DNA of 17,619 nt from Asterionellopsis glacialis. Its lineage: Eukaryota > Bacillariophyta > Plagiogrammaphyceae > Rhaphoneidales > Asterionellopsidaceae. Where the stretch lies: the NCBI GenBank assembly GCA_014885115.2, contig WKLE02006253.1, positions 1 to 17,619 of the forward strand. Direction: 5' to 3'. Below are positions 8,589 through 15,868 of the stretch, piece after piece. Every line of letters begins with the position of its first letter. The first letter of the stretch is position 1. A program made the translations under genes and the position numbers. The notes beneath the pieces were generated by a model. That model searched no databases. It saw only the letters and a program-made list of their open reading frames with translations, and was not told where the DNA came from.

Positions 8589-9700
8589 ATTGAATCAAAT
8601 AATACTGGATGGTCAAAATAATAATGGAAGAGTACGGTCACAAGGAAACGGTGAACACTTCTGTTGTGGTGTGTTGCTTTTACATACCGCAAGGTACTTA
8701 TTTGTATTATTTGCTGAATAGGTTGACAACAGCACGGTCGGTTTGAAACGTCAAGAACGAGTCCGACAATGCCAGTTACAATGCCAACACGATTTTCAAG
8801 CTGGACACAAAGTTCATTATTTTTTTTGAGAACGTTGGAACAGAAAACTATCCCCGCTTGTGAGGGATAGGGTTCCTCTCTCTTACAGACGGTTTTCGTA
8901 GAGAGTCGTAGAGAGTGCTTCCGTCGCTCCCGTTCTCTGCCTCGCGAGATCTCTCGGAGACAAAAGCGAGAAAGAGAGAAAAAACAATCGCACAAGTGCG
9001 CGCATCTGTGTGGTGAGCTGTGATGTTTTGACGGTCACGCGGGTCCAGTACACAAGAATCTAAAAAAGTTCTTTGTGATGGATGGATGATTCATATTTCA
9101 TGCAGCCATCGACATCCCATCGAGGTTGGGTCGATGAATCCATCCGCCATGTAACGGTCACACTTTACATGCAACAGACCAGTTGACACGGACTATATAT
9201 ACCATTGGTGTTGTCTTGAACTGTTACCAGAGTAAGTTCAGAAGAACGGCCTTTTATGTTGAACGATATCACTGATTCTCTTTATTTCAATTGAACGCCA
9301 TCGATATTTGTACGGTTCTCGTCTACTGGTTGATATTCTAGTGACATTGGACTTGCTCTTCATATATGGAGGATCTCTTGTTTTGACTGAACAGCTAACA
9401 ATTGGCATCATTTGCCTTCAATGGCAAACGCGAGACTACACTCTGTTACTGGCCTTTTCTATGGCTTGGATCAATTTTTTCGCTCGCAACATCAAAGCCT
9501 GACATGCTCTCGATTTCTCACGAGCTTCATACTATTTTCACATGATTTAGCTCGAGGTAGAGCTCCAACATTTTTCCATTATTTGCAATGAATTTCCTTG
9601 CTAACGATAGATTATTTATCCTTATGGAAATTTTATTTTTATCTTTTGCAAGAAAAGATTTCGTACAGAGAGAAACGACTGATCCAAAATATTTGCAATA
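8589..9700. other. Intergenic spacer upstream of the hydrolase and lumen-protein genes
   Basis: These 1.1 kb separate two divergent genes, so they should contain both promoters. I see no supported gene. An open minus frame near 8585-8995 and a plus frame near 9263-9502 both lack a usable start ATG. Visible structures are an inverted repeat CTATCCC/GGGATAG (8848-8854 and 8864-8870), a short tandem GTAGAGAGT at about 8898-8916, a longer imperfect hairpin at 9080-9145, and a TATATATA run at about 9194-9201. Confidence 0.55.
9080..9145. repeat. Imperfect hairpin-forming inverted repeat
   Basis: The inner stem pairs CATCGAC-at-CCCA (9107-9119) with TGGGTCGATG (9127-9136) around a loop of about 7 nt, with one 2-nt bulge. 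The outer arms GGATGGATGATTCAT (9080-9094) and ATGAATCCATCC (9134-9145) are roughly complementary. It lies about 50 bp upstream of a TATATATA run. It may be a small foldback element, a structured RNA or a regulatory palindrome. Confidence 0.55.
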
Positions 9701-10414
9701 ATGAAGATAGTTCATATCGCTAAGGCAACTGTTTTACTTCTGTCGTTCCATCATATCTCACCGACAGAGGCTTGGTGCAATGGTAATGTATTCGTACGAA
9801 AGTGCAAGGTTGCTGCTGCGACAGCCTTGATTGTTGCTAGTCAGAATGTCCTTCCAGTGCAAGCAGCCGAGGAGAGCATTACTCAGCCTTCACCTCCGGC
9901 AACATTGTCATCAACAGAACTCCAACAAAAACTTGGAACAACTTTACAAGCTCCTACTGCAGATACCCCCCAAATAAAGTTACCACAAAACTTCCAACCA
10001 GCGGTAAACGAAGGCCCTGCACCTATTGTTCAGGGTTTGGTATATTTGGTGAGACCTAATTCAGAAATACGACCACGATCGACAGATACCTTGGTCCTTA
10101 CAGCTGGTTCCTTAACAAATCCAGACGAAGTTTTGGCAGGTGCCAAGATTCCTGTTAGGAAACTGAGATTTCCGACATCATTTCGTATGTTTAAGGAAAA
10201 TATTTTATCAGGAAAAACCAAGCAGTGGTACGATTTAGAAGAATCGGGCGAAATTCTTGTCAAGGCCAAGATCTGTCCTGAAGGCATTCCACTGCCGTGT
10301 TCGGACGAGGAAAGTACTCTTAAAGCTCAAGGTATATCCAAGTTGATTCAAAATTTTCCTGGAATGCCAGAAGGAACAAATTTCCGAGCAGCTGCATCAC
10401 TACCCCTACAATAG
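9701..10414 (+). CDS. Putative plastid thylakoid-lumen protein of unknown function
   Basis: This 237-residue protein begins with what looks like a three-part address. Residues 1-24 are a signal peptide ending TEA, with Trp25 at +1 as in diatom plastid preproteins. A short basic stretch follows (WCNGNVFVRKCK, 25-36). A second hydrophobic segment (37-55) ends PVQA|AEE, a typical lumenal processing site. Since the second segment is preceded by RKCK and not by twin Arg, Sec-type import across the thylakoid is likelier than Tat. The mature part (about 182 residues) has a Pro/Thr/Gln-rich linker, then a compact domain (about 105-237) containing VYLVRP, IPVRKLRFPTSF and ILVKAKICPEG. I do not recognise the family. 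The order of an R-P strand, then IPV-FP-F, then VKAKIC-G loosely recalls the C-terminal domain of CcmI/CycH-like cytochrome c maturation proteins, which is only a guess. Its stop is 31 nt from that of the convergent pirin gene. Confidence 0.78.
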   Translation: MKIVHIAKATVLLLSFHHISPTEAWCNGNVFVRKCKVAAATALIVASQNVLPVQAAEESITQPSPPATLSSTELQQKLGTTLQAPTADTPQIKLPQNFQPAVNEGPAPIVQGLVYLVRPNSEIRPRSTDTLVLTAGSLTNPDEVLAGAKIPVRKLRFPTSFRMFKENILSGKTKQWYDLEESGEILVKAKICPEGIPLPCSDEESTLKAQGISKLIQNFPGMPEGTNFRAAASLPLQ

Positions 10415-10445
10415 AGATTTCTACTTTTAAAATTAATTGTTATGA

Positions 10446-11735
10446 TTATGGCGTTTCTTTGTAGACTGAGGGGTATTGTCGCACATGTTCCATCCATTCT
10501 TCGTCTGGTATTTTGTGATCCCATGGAACACCCATTTTCTGCATTTGATAGTCACTGTATGCTTCATTGATTTCCTCAGGAGAATTCATCACCATACTCC
10601 CCTGTGCTGATATAGGTTCATACAGAGGAGCACCAGCAAGGAAAAGAAAGTCTGCACCTTCAGAACTTGTCACAACAAGTTCATTACCGTACGGTGTAAA
10701 GTAAATGGTATGATGAGGTGGTACGCGAGTGCCGTCAATGGAGACAGACCCAGTACGAACATACATGATTGCAGTTTTGTGACTCTGTGGAATACTATGC
10801 TTCCATGTAGATTCGGGTTCCATTTTTCCATGTAAGATAGCAACATCTGACAATGCTGGAGCCACAGATCGCTTCCCTCCGTGTTCCCCAGCTATTACAA
10901 TAGTTTCTGTTTTTTCACCAAGTACAGTGGGAGTTTCTTCTTCTCCACCAAGTAACTTGGTTAGAGGTTGGCCCATTTTGTGTTCAGAAGGTAAATTTAA
11001 CCATAATTGATATAATTCTTGACTAGATGGTTGTACCAAGTCAAGCCCTCCCTTGTCTGGTTCAATGTCATACATTTCTTCATGCAATATGCCTGCGCCA
11101 GTGTTGAGCCATTGTGTATGCTTTCCGTTATGTCTTTCTTCAGCACCATATATTTGCTTTACGCCCATTGAATCACGATGTTTAAAGCCACCATGAAGAA
11201 AATATGTCACAGTGATAAAACCTCTATGAGGATGTGCTGGAAATCCTTCAGGGAAGAATGTTCGTTGGATGTATCTCAATGGATCCCATGGAGCGAAGCT
11301 ATGACGATGATGAACCAGCATGATGAAAGGAGATGTTTGTTCTGGTGTAAAGAAATTGGGACACACTCGACCACCAAAGGCGTCTTCTAATTTGGCTCCT
11401 AATTCTGCGTTCAACTTTCCAATCAAAAATAAGAATACACCATTCCAGACAGGCCAAACTGGAAGTCTAGAGAATTTCTCTATCCGGCTAATCTTCCTTG
11501 AAGATTTTGAAGCGCCGCTATCTGGGGACGAAGCAACAGCAGTGAATGAACTGCCATCTGATTCTGAAAATCTGCGAGAATCTCTGTAGCATTGACCAAC
11601 TGCACTGCCAACAGTAAAAGGAGCTTGCGATTTCGATAAAATAGTAGGTGGTGATATCGAGAATGCTGCTGACGCAGTCACGAAAGTTATAAGAAAAACG
11701 CACAGCTGAGTGGGCTTCAAGGTAAATGTGTGCAT
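10446..11735 (-). CDS. Pirin-family cupin protein, plastid-targeted
   Basis: This 429-residue protein has a signal peptide (hydrophobic about 10-20) ending in ASAAF (21-25), the classic diatom plastid import motif, then a Ser-rich transit region to about residue 82. The pirin N-terminal cupin follows. All four iron ligands known from human pirin (H56, H58, H101, E103) can be placed: His168 and His170 in HPHRGF, then His218 and Glu220 in GAGILHEEM. The second, degenerate cupin spans about 290-380. Pirins are non-heme iron proteins; some act as quercetin dioxygenases or redox-dependent cofactors. The substrate here is unknown. An additional segment (about 95-135: LIGKLNAELGAKLEDAFGG) precedes the first cupin. 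About 45 residues follow the second cupin. The family call is firm, plastid location is likely, and biochemical role is open. Confidence 0.9.
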   Translation of the reverse strand: MHTFTLKPTQLCVFLITFVTASAAFSISPPTILSKSQAPFTVGSAVGQCYRDSRRFSESDGSSFTAVASSPDSGASKSSRKISRIEKFSRLPVWPVWNGVFLFLIGKLNAELGAKLEDAFGGRVCPNFFTPEQTSPFIMLVHHRHSFAPWDPLRYIQRTFFPEGFPAHPHRGFITVTYFLHGGFKHRDSMGVKQIYGAEERHNGKHTQWLNTGAGILHEEMYDIEPDKGGLDLVQPSSQELYQLWLNLPSEHKMGQPLTKLLGGEEETPTVLGEKTETIVIAGEHGGKRSVAPALSDVAILHGKMEPESTWKHSIPQSHKTAIMYVRTGSVSIDGTRVPPHHTIYFTPYGNELVVTSSEGADFLFLAGAPLYEPISAQGSMVMNSPEEINEAYSDYQMQKMGVPWDHKIPDEEWMEHVRQYPSVYKETP

Positions 11736-12072
11736 CTTTGCGATTGCTGGCTAGACAATGGTTTAACCTTCAAAGGACACTGCGAAAAAAATGTGTTGAC
11801 GTTTGTGTGATGTGCATTACGGTGAGGTGCAGAAAAAAACAACTGACTCGGGTTGTTCGAGTTTTTAGACAGGTGTTTTCTGTTTTCAGTTCAGAACTGC
11901 TCAGTTAGCTCCAACCCATGTGAGAAAGCGCGCACAGGAAGACTCTCTCTCCCCTTTGGATCTGTCAGACTTGACTTTTCTTCGAAAGAAATCTGGTGGT
12001 ACTGCGGGTCGTCATCTTCTATACCTTTTATCTGGTACATTGCATCTCAAGTACTTTTTACAAAAATAACTG

Positions 12073-12153
12073 TACAGGTACCAGGTATCTGGGACTCTAA
12101 ATCATCACCTGTACCAGATACAGGTAGAGATCATCAAACCTACCTACCTGGTA
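12073..12153. repeat. TACCAGGTA / TACAGGTA repeat cluster C
   Basis: TACAGGTA (12073-12080) overlaps TACCAGGTA (12079-12087). TACAGGTA recurs at 12119-12126, and TACCTGGTA, in the opposite orientation, at 12145-12153. This is the same word family as at the left end of the window, 10 kb away. Confidence 0.75.
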
Positions 12154-12297
12154 GTCCAAGTATTTACTAGAGAATTCTCCTGTACACACAAAAATCTTTC
12201 CTGAAGCAAACAATTATTTAATAATTTGCAGAACAATATGTACAGCCCCAGAATGAGTTTATTTGAATAAATCCAGTTCAAAATATTCAGTACTCAT

Positions 12298-12348
12298 TAC
12301 CAGGTACGGCATGTAATCGTACAGATACAGTACCAGCTGTACCAGGTA
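12298..12348. repeat. TACCAGGTA repeat cluster D
   Basis: Two same-orientation TACCAGGTA copies (12298-12306 and 12340-12348), both followed by CGG, are separated by sequence containing GATACAGTACCAG. The context TACCAGGTACGG is shared, suggesting duplication of a slightly longer unit. Confidence 0.7.
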
Positions 12349-12562
12349 CGGTAAATGACATGGTAGAGTCGTTCACAGAAACACCACTCTTTTTTCCAAT
12401 ACTTTTTGTGTACTGCCAGAAGTTTCTTTTTCGCAGCTTCTCTAATTTATGGATGCTGCCTGTCATCAGTATCTTTCGCACCACAAACAAAAGGTTTACA
12501 TCTATCATGTGATGTTATGTTAAAAAAAAGAATTTAATAATTTTAAATCGACCCCCCAGCAC

Positions 12563-12590
12563 GTGCATGGCTCAACGGTAAGACATGCAC
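12563..12590. repeat. Small hairpin downstream of the coiled-coil gene
   Basis: GTGCATG (12563-12569) and CATGCAC (12584-12590) are perfect complements around a 14-nt loop. It lies 18-45 nt beyond the stop codon of the minus-strand coiled-coil gene, so it would be in that mRNA's 3' UTR. The loop start TGGCTCAACGG resembles a tRNA A box, but no tRNA fold can be completed. Confidence 0.4.
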
Positions 12591-12607
12591 CCTGAACATG
12601 TTCCAAG

Positions 12608-13519
12608 TTATGGATCCTTCTCTTCATCTTGAACAGCATCTACATCAGATTCCTGATTGCTTTCAGTTTGTTCCTGATTGTTATCTTCAATGGTTTCTTC
12701 AGATAATTCGTTTTCATTTTCATTTCTCAGCTGATCTTCCTCTTTCTCTTCGGCGACGGCCTTGCTTGTTTCTTCTGTTGTCGGTTCTTCTTCACTGGTA
12801 GTATTATTAGCGAAAGCACCTCCTTCCATTTCAGATGCATCATAATCATCATCGACAGCCATTCCAGCTGCAATAAGGAATTCCATATTTTCTTCACGCT
12901 TTTTCAGTATTTCACATCGTTTTTGTTCTAGCTCAGTCACTTGTCTCCTCATACTCTCAATATTAGCAATAACACCTTTTTGTGTTTCAACAACTTCAGC
13001 AAGAGCTTTATTTTCCATACGAAGTTTTTCAAATCCCTGTGCCAAGTCATCAACTTGTTCTACGTCACCACTATCATCATTATTACTCTTCACATCTTCA
13101 TTTGGGTCTTCGCTGTTGTTTACTACCAGATTTTCTGTTAATTTTTTTGTTTCTGATGATGGACCTGTTGTTGATGTCGTAGCGTTGTTTTCTTCTTCGT
13201 CTTCTTCAGCCCGTTCTCGTACTTGCTGTTCAAGCCTTTTCTTTTGTTCGCGTTTGAGTTGCGTAGCACGATCATCAAGTTGGCGTCGATAAGATGAAAT
13301 TCTTTGTGATACGAATGCTTCTGATTTTTCAAATTTTGCTAATTGTTCTTTTGCATCATGTAAGGCAGTTTCAATTTCTGCTAATTCAGTTTCGTTACCC
13401 TCATCATCGTGAACAACGTCATGTGCCAAGGCATCTCGTACTTCCGGATCAAGTTTATGAGTCCGTTGTTCAATACTTTTTTTGTATCGATTTCGGATGG
13501 ACGTAACAACACCTCTCAT
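12608..13519 (-). CDS. Acidic coiled-coil protein of unknown function
   Basis: This protein has 303 residues from the ATG at 13519, which follows TTCACC, a good context; the frame runs further upstream only through a GTG codon. The N-terminus (MRGVVTSIRNRYKKSIEQ) is basic and could form an amphipathic helix. Two heptad-like helical blocks follow: about 45-107 (ELAEIETALHDAKEQLAKFE, then many Lys/Arg/Gln/Glu) and about 155-218 (FEKLRMENKALAEVVETQK, then VTELEQKRCEILKKREEN). They are joined by an Asn/Ser/Asp-rich linker, and the last ~80 residues are Glu/Asn/Gln-rich and probably disordered. There is no signal peptide, membrane segment or enzyme motif. I do not recognise the family. A structural, scaffold or cytoskeleton-associated role would be a guess. 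It is divergent from the PheRS gene with about 570 bp between starts. Confidence 0.72.
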   Translation of the reverse strand: MRGVVTSIRNRYKKSIEQRTHKLDPEVRDALAHDVVHDDEGNETELAEIETALHDAKEQLAKFEKSEAFVSQRISSYRRQLDDRATQLKREQKKRLEQQVRERAEEDEEENNATTSTTGPSSETKKLTENLVVNNSEDPNEDVKSNNDDSGDVEQVDDLAQGFEKLRMENKALAEVVETQKGVIANIESMRRQVTELEQKRCEILKKREENMEFLIAAGMAVDDDYDASEMEGGAFANNTTSEEEPTTEETSKAVAEEKEEDQLRNENENELSEETIEDNNQEQTESNQESDVDAVQDEEKDP

Positions 13520-14089
13520 GGTGAATTTGTTACTCTGTGTCTTATGGTGATTGACTGACACGAACTTGTGCGTGTACCGTCTGTATTAAAAATATTTTTG
13601 AAGGTCCTATAGTGGACTTCAACTTGGTATTTTTTTTAATAATGATTCTTCTCATGCACAATTTCACAAGATTACTCGAAAGACAATGATACTGAAGCGT
13701 GTGAACAAAGACAATGATACCTCTGAGAATGATGTGATATGTGAAGAACGCATATGCCGAGGCCTCAAGAAAACAGAAGAAATCCTTTTTCTCTGTGGAC
13801 TTGAAAAAAAACTATCTGTGCGTTTCTACCAATAGTACGTGATAATACGAAACGTACCTAAGTTGAACAAAATTTAATATACGAGACAAATTACGAATAG
13901 AATAATATCATATGTACATCATAGGATGTATGACCGCTTCAGTTGTACGATCGATAGGAATCTTTTCGCCAGCATACCCGAGAAGTCCGGCAATCTATGC
14001 GCAAATATGCGCGTGTGAGTTTATCTTTTATGGACATAAAAAGTGTTTCCCTCCACATCATTGTGCATTGCACCTTTTTCCTTGTCACC
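13520..14089. promoter_or_regulatory. Divergent promoter region of coiled-coil protein and PheRS genes
   Basis: These 570 bp lie between two divergently transcribed genes and should contain both promoters. The 14-nt word AAAGACAATGATAC occurs twice in direct orientation (13679-13692 and 13707-13720, 28 nt apart), a candidate factor-binding repeat. No gene is evident. The PheRS frame extends upstream to an ATG at 13997, but the extra 31 residues look unlike a presequence. Confidence 0.45.
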
Positions 14090-15436
14090 ATGATGATATC
14101 CAAAGTTGCACAACGGGTATCGCGGCGAATCGCATTTCAAAGGAGTCAAAGGTTTTGCCAAACTTCTCGCTTTATCCATGTTTCTTCAAATGCGAATGAA
14201 TTTTCTCAAGTAGCTGCTAATCTGGCACAGCAGTCTTCAGTGCCTAAGAATACTACATTTTGCGCGACAAGGTCGTTGGCATCAAGTGCTAGTGCTTCCG
14301 ATAGTAGCAGTTCAACCACAGGGTTATTAGAAGTACACGGGTATGATTTGTCCCATAAGGAATGTAATGTGACACAAACTATTGCATCGCGTATTGGAAC
14401 TAATTTACATCGACAACCTAAGCATCCTTTAAATACTATCAAAAATATTATTGAAGAATATTGGAAATCTAGATCCTCTACTTTTAAAACCTTTGATGAT
14501 TTTACCCCAATCGTCTCAACACACAATAACTTTGACTCCTTATTGATTGAACCTGATCATGTGAGTCGATCAAAGTCGGATACATACTATTTTACCAGTG
14601 ATAAAGTCCTTCGAACTCATACAAGTGCCCACCAAACCACGTTGTTGAAAGAAGGGTACAATGAATTTTTAGTCACTGGTGATGTATATCGTCGTGATGA
14701 AATTGACAGTTCACATTATCCTGTATTCCATCAAATGGAGGGTGTTAAAATGTTTACAGAAGAAGAATTGGCAGAAGCAGGTGCAACAACATTGGAGGAT
14801 CAACGTGCATTGGTTGAACGAGATTTAAAGAATGGTTTAGAGGGTATGGCAAAAGAATTATTTGGTGATGTTGAAATGCGTTGGGTCGATGAATATTTTC
14901 CCTTTACAGATCCATCATTTGAACTTGAAATCTATTACAACAATGAATGGATGGAAGTGTTAGGTTGTGGTGTTGTACATAGAGACATTGTCATGGCAAC
15001 TCGTCAAAGTACACAACCAGGTTGGGCGTTTGGTCTTGGGTTAGAACGACTTGCAATGGTACTTTTTTCAATTCCAGATATTCGTCTCTTTTGGTCCACA
15101 GATGAGCGTTTCCATAAACAATTTGAATCGGGTGAAATCATTACGTTCCAACCATATAGTAAATACCCACCATGTACCAAAGATATTTCATTTTGGACAC
15201 CCGATAACTTTCATGAGAATGATCTGAGTGAGGTGGTACGAGATATTGCAGGTGACCTTGTTGAGAATATGGAACTTATTGATACCTTTGTTCATCCAAA
15301 GACGAATCGTACCAGTAATTGTTTCCGTATTGTTTACCGATCCATGGACCGTTCATTGACGAATGAAGAAATTGATGAACTTCAAGAACAAGTTCGTGCC
15401 CTTGCAGTAGAGAAACTGGGAGTTGAATTACGATAG
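14090..15436 (+). CDS. FARS2: Phenylalanyl-tRNA synthetase, monomeric organellar type
   Basis: This 448-residue enzyme is the single-chain PheRS of mitochondria (and plastids), which charges tRNA-Phe with phenylalanine. Class II motifs are visible: motif 1 region [14 protein letters not shown] (112-125), motif 2 [20 protein letters not shown] (199-218) and motif 3 GLGLERLAM (315-323). Phe-pocket residues lie in the EVLGCGVVH block (289-297). The C-terminal ferredoxin-fold anticodon-binding domain runs from about [14 protein letters not shown] (356) to the end. The length matches human FARS2 (about 450), and no separate beta subunit is needed in this type. The first ~60 residues are rich in Arg, Ser and Gln and lack acidic residues, as in a mitochondrial presequence. 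I chose the ATG at 14090 because of its context (TCACC before ATG) and because the presequence starts there; 13997 is the alternative. Dual targeting to mitochondrion and plastid is possible. The stop is 59 nt from that of convergent DCP2. Confidence 0.93.
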   Translation: MMISKVAQRVSRRIAFQRSQRFCQTSRFIHVSSNANEFSQVAANLAQQSSVPKNTTFCATRSLASSASASDSSSSTTGLLEVHGYDLSHKECNVTQTIASRIGTNLHRQPKHPLNTIKNIIEEYWKSRSSTFKTFDDFTPIVSTHNNFDSLLIEPDHVSRSKSDTYYFTSDKVLRTHTSAHQTTLLKEGYNEFLVTGDVYRRDEIDSSHYPVFHQMEGVKMFTEEELAEAGATTLEDQRALVERDLKNGLEGMAKELFGDVEMRWVDEYFPFTDPSFELEIYYNNEWMEVLGCGVVHRDIVMATRQSTQPGWAFGLGLERLAMVLFSIPDIRLFWSTDERFHKQFESGEIITFQPYSKYPPCTKDISFWTPDNFHENDLSEVVRDIAGDLVENMELIDTFVHPKTNRTSNCFRIVYRSMDRSLTNEEIDELQEQVRALAVEKLGVELR

Positions 15437-15495
15437 TCCAGTAGATTGAATCCTATTATAATTAGTAAGACATAATCTGTTTTTAAACACGATTT

Positions 15496-15819
15496 TTATG
15501 CTTCTACATTCATAGCATTCATAATTTTATCAACATCGAAACGGAAGTCACCAAATAGTTCCGTTGAAGGACTTTCAGGTAACTTCTTCACCCAGTCTCG
15601 AATGTATGCTGCATTCTTCTCCGATTTCTTACTTCTTGGTGATTTTCTCTCTTGTTTCTTTTTGGACGAAGCTTTCGATATTGTGTGTAACTCACTTTCT
15701 TTCTTCTCTTGTTGACTCCGTGCTGTTATCTCTTTATCGGTCATAAATGCTAAATCCAAGTCATCTCCTGTCGCCATCACGCTTTTGGTCTTGGCTGTTT
15801 CATCTTGTTGTTGTTGTTG

Positions 15820-15868
<49 letters not shown>

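Larger units (their letters stand above)
11736..12607. other. Intergenic spacer with repeat clusters
   Basis: These 872 bp separate the pirin 5' end from the 3' end of the coiled-coil gene. I see no supported gene. A 73-codon minus frame (12287-12508) overlaps the TACCAGGTA copies and resembles nothing I know. The pirin promoter should lie in the first few hundred bases. The rest contains two TACCAGGTA clusters and a small hairpin near the coiled-coil stop codon. Confidence 0.6.

Noticed and set aside
8585..8995. 136-codon minus-strand open frame overlapping the hydrolase start
   Set aside because: It begins at TTG and has no ATG inside. The composition is that of translated GA-rich leader DNA, and it shows no family motif. 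It is likely promoter or 5' UTR of the hydrolase gene.
12287..12508. 73-codon minus-strand frame downstream of the coiled-coil gene
   Set aside because: Part of it is translated from the TACCAGGTA repeats, and nothing in it resembles a known protein. Too short and repeat-derived to call.
12563..12620. Possible tRNA gene (TGGCTCAACGG resembles a tRNA A box)
   Set aside because: No matching acceptor stem, no pairing D stem, no standard anticodon arm and no T-loop sequence follow. It also runs into the coiled-coil gene's stop codon.
13519..13561. Upstream extension of the coiled-coil protein to 13561
   Set aside because: The codon at 13561 is GTG. The first ATG is at 13519 in a good context, and the extra 14 residues add nothing recognisable.
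13997..14089. Longer PheRS start at the ATG at 13997
   Set aside because: The extra 31 residues contain an acidic residue and a hydrophobic run unlike a mitochondrial presequence, while the ATG at 14090 has a better context and starts a typical Arg/Ser-rich leader. Not excluded, only less likely.
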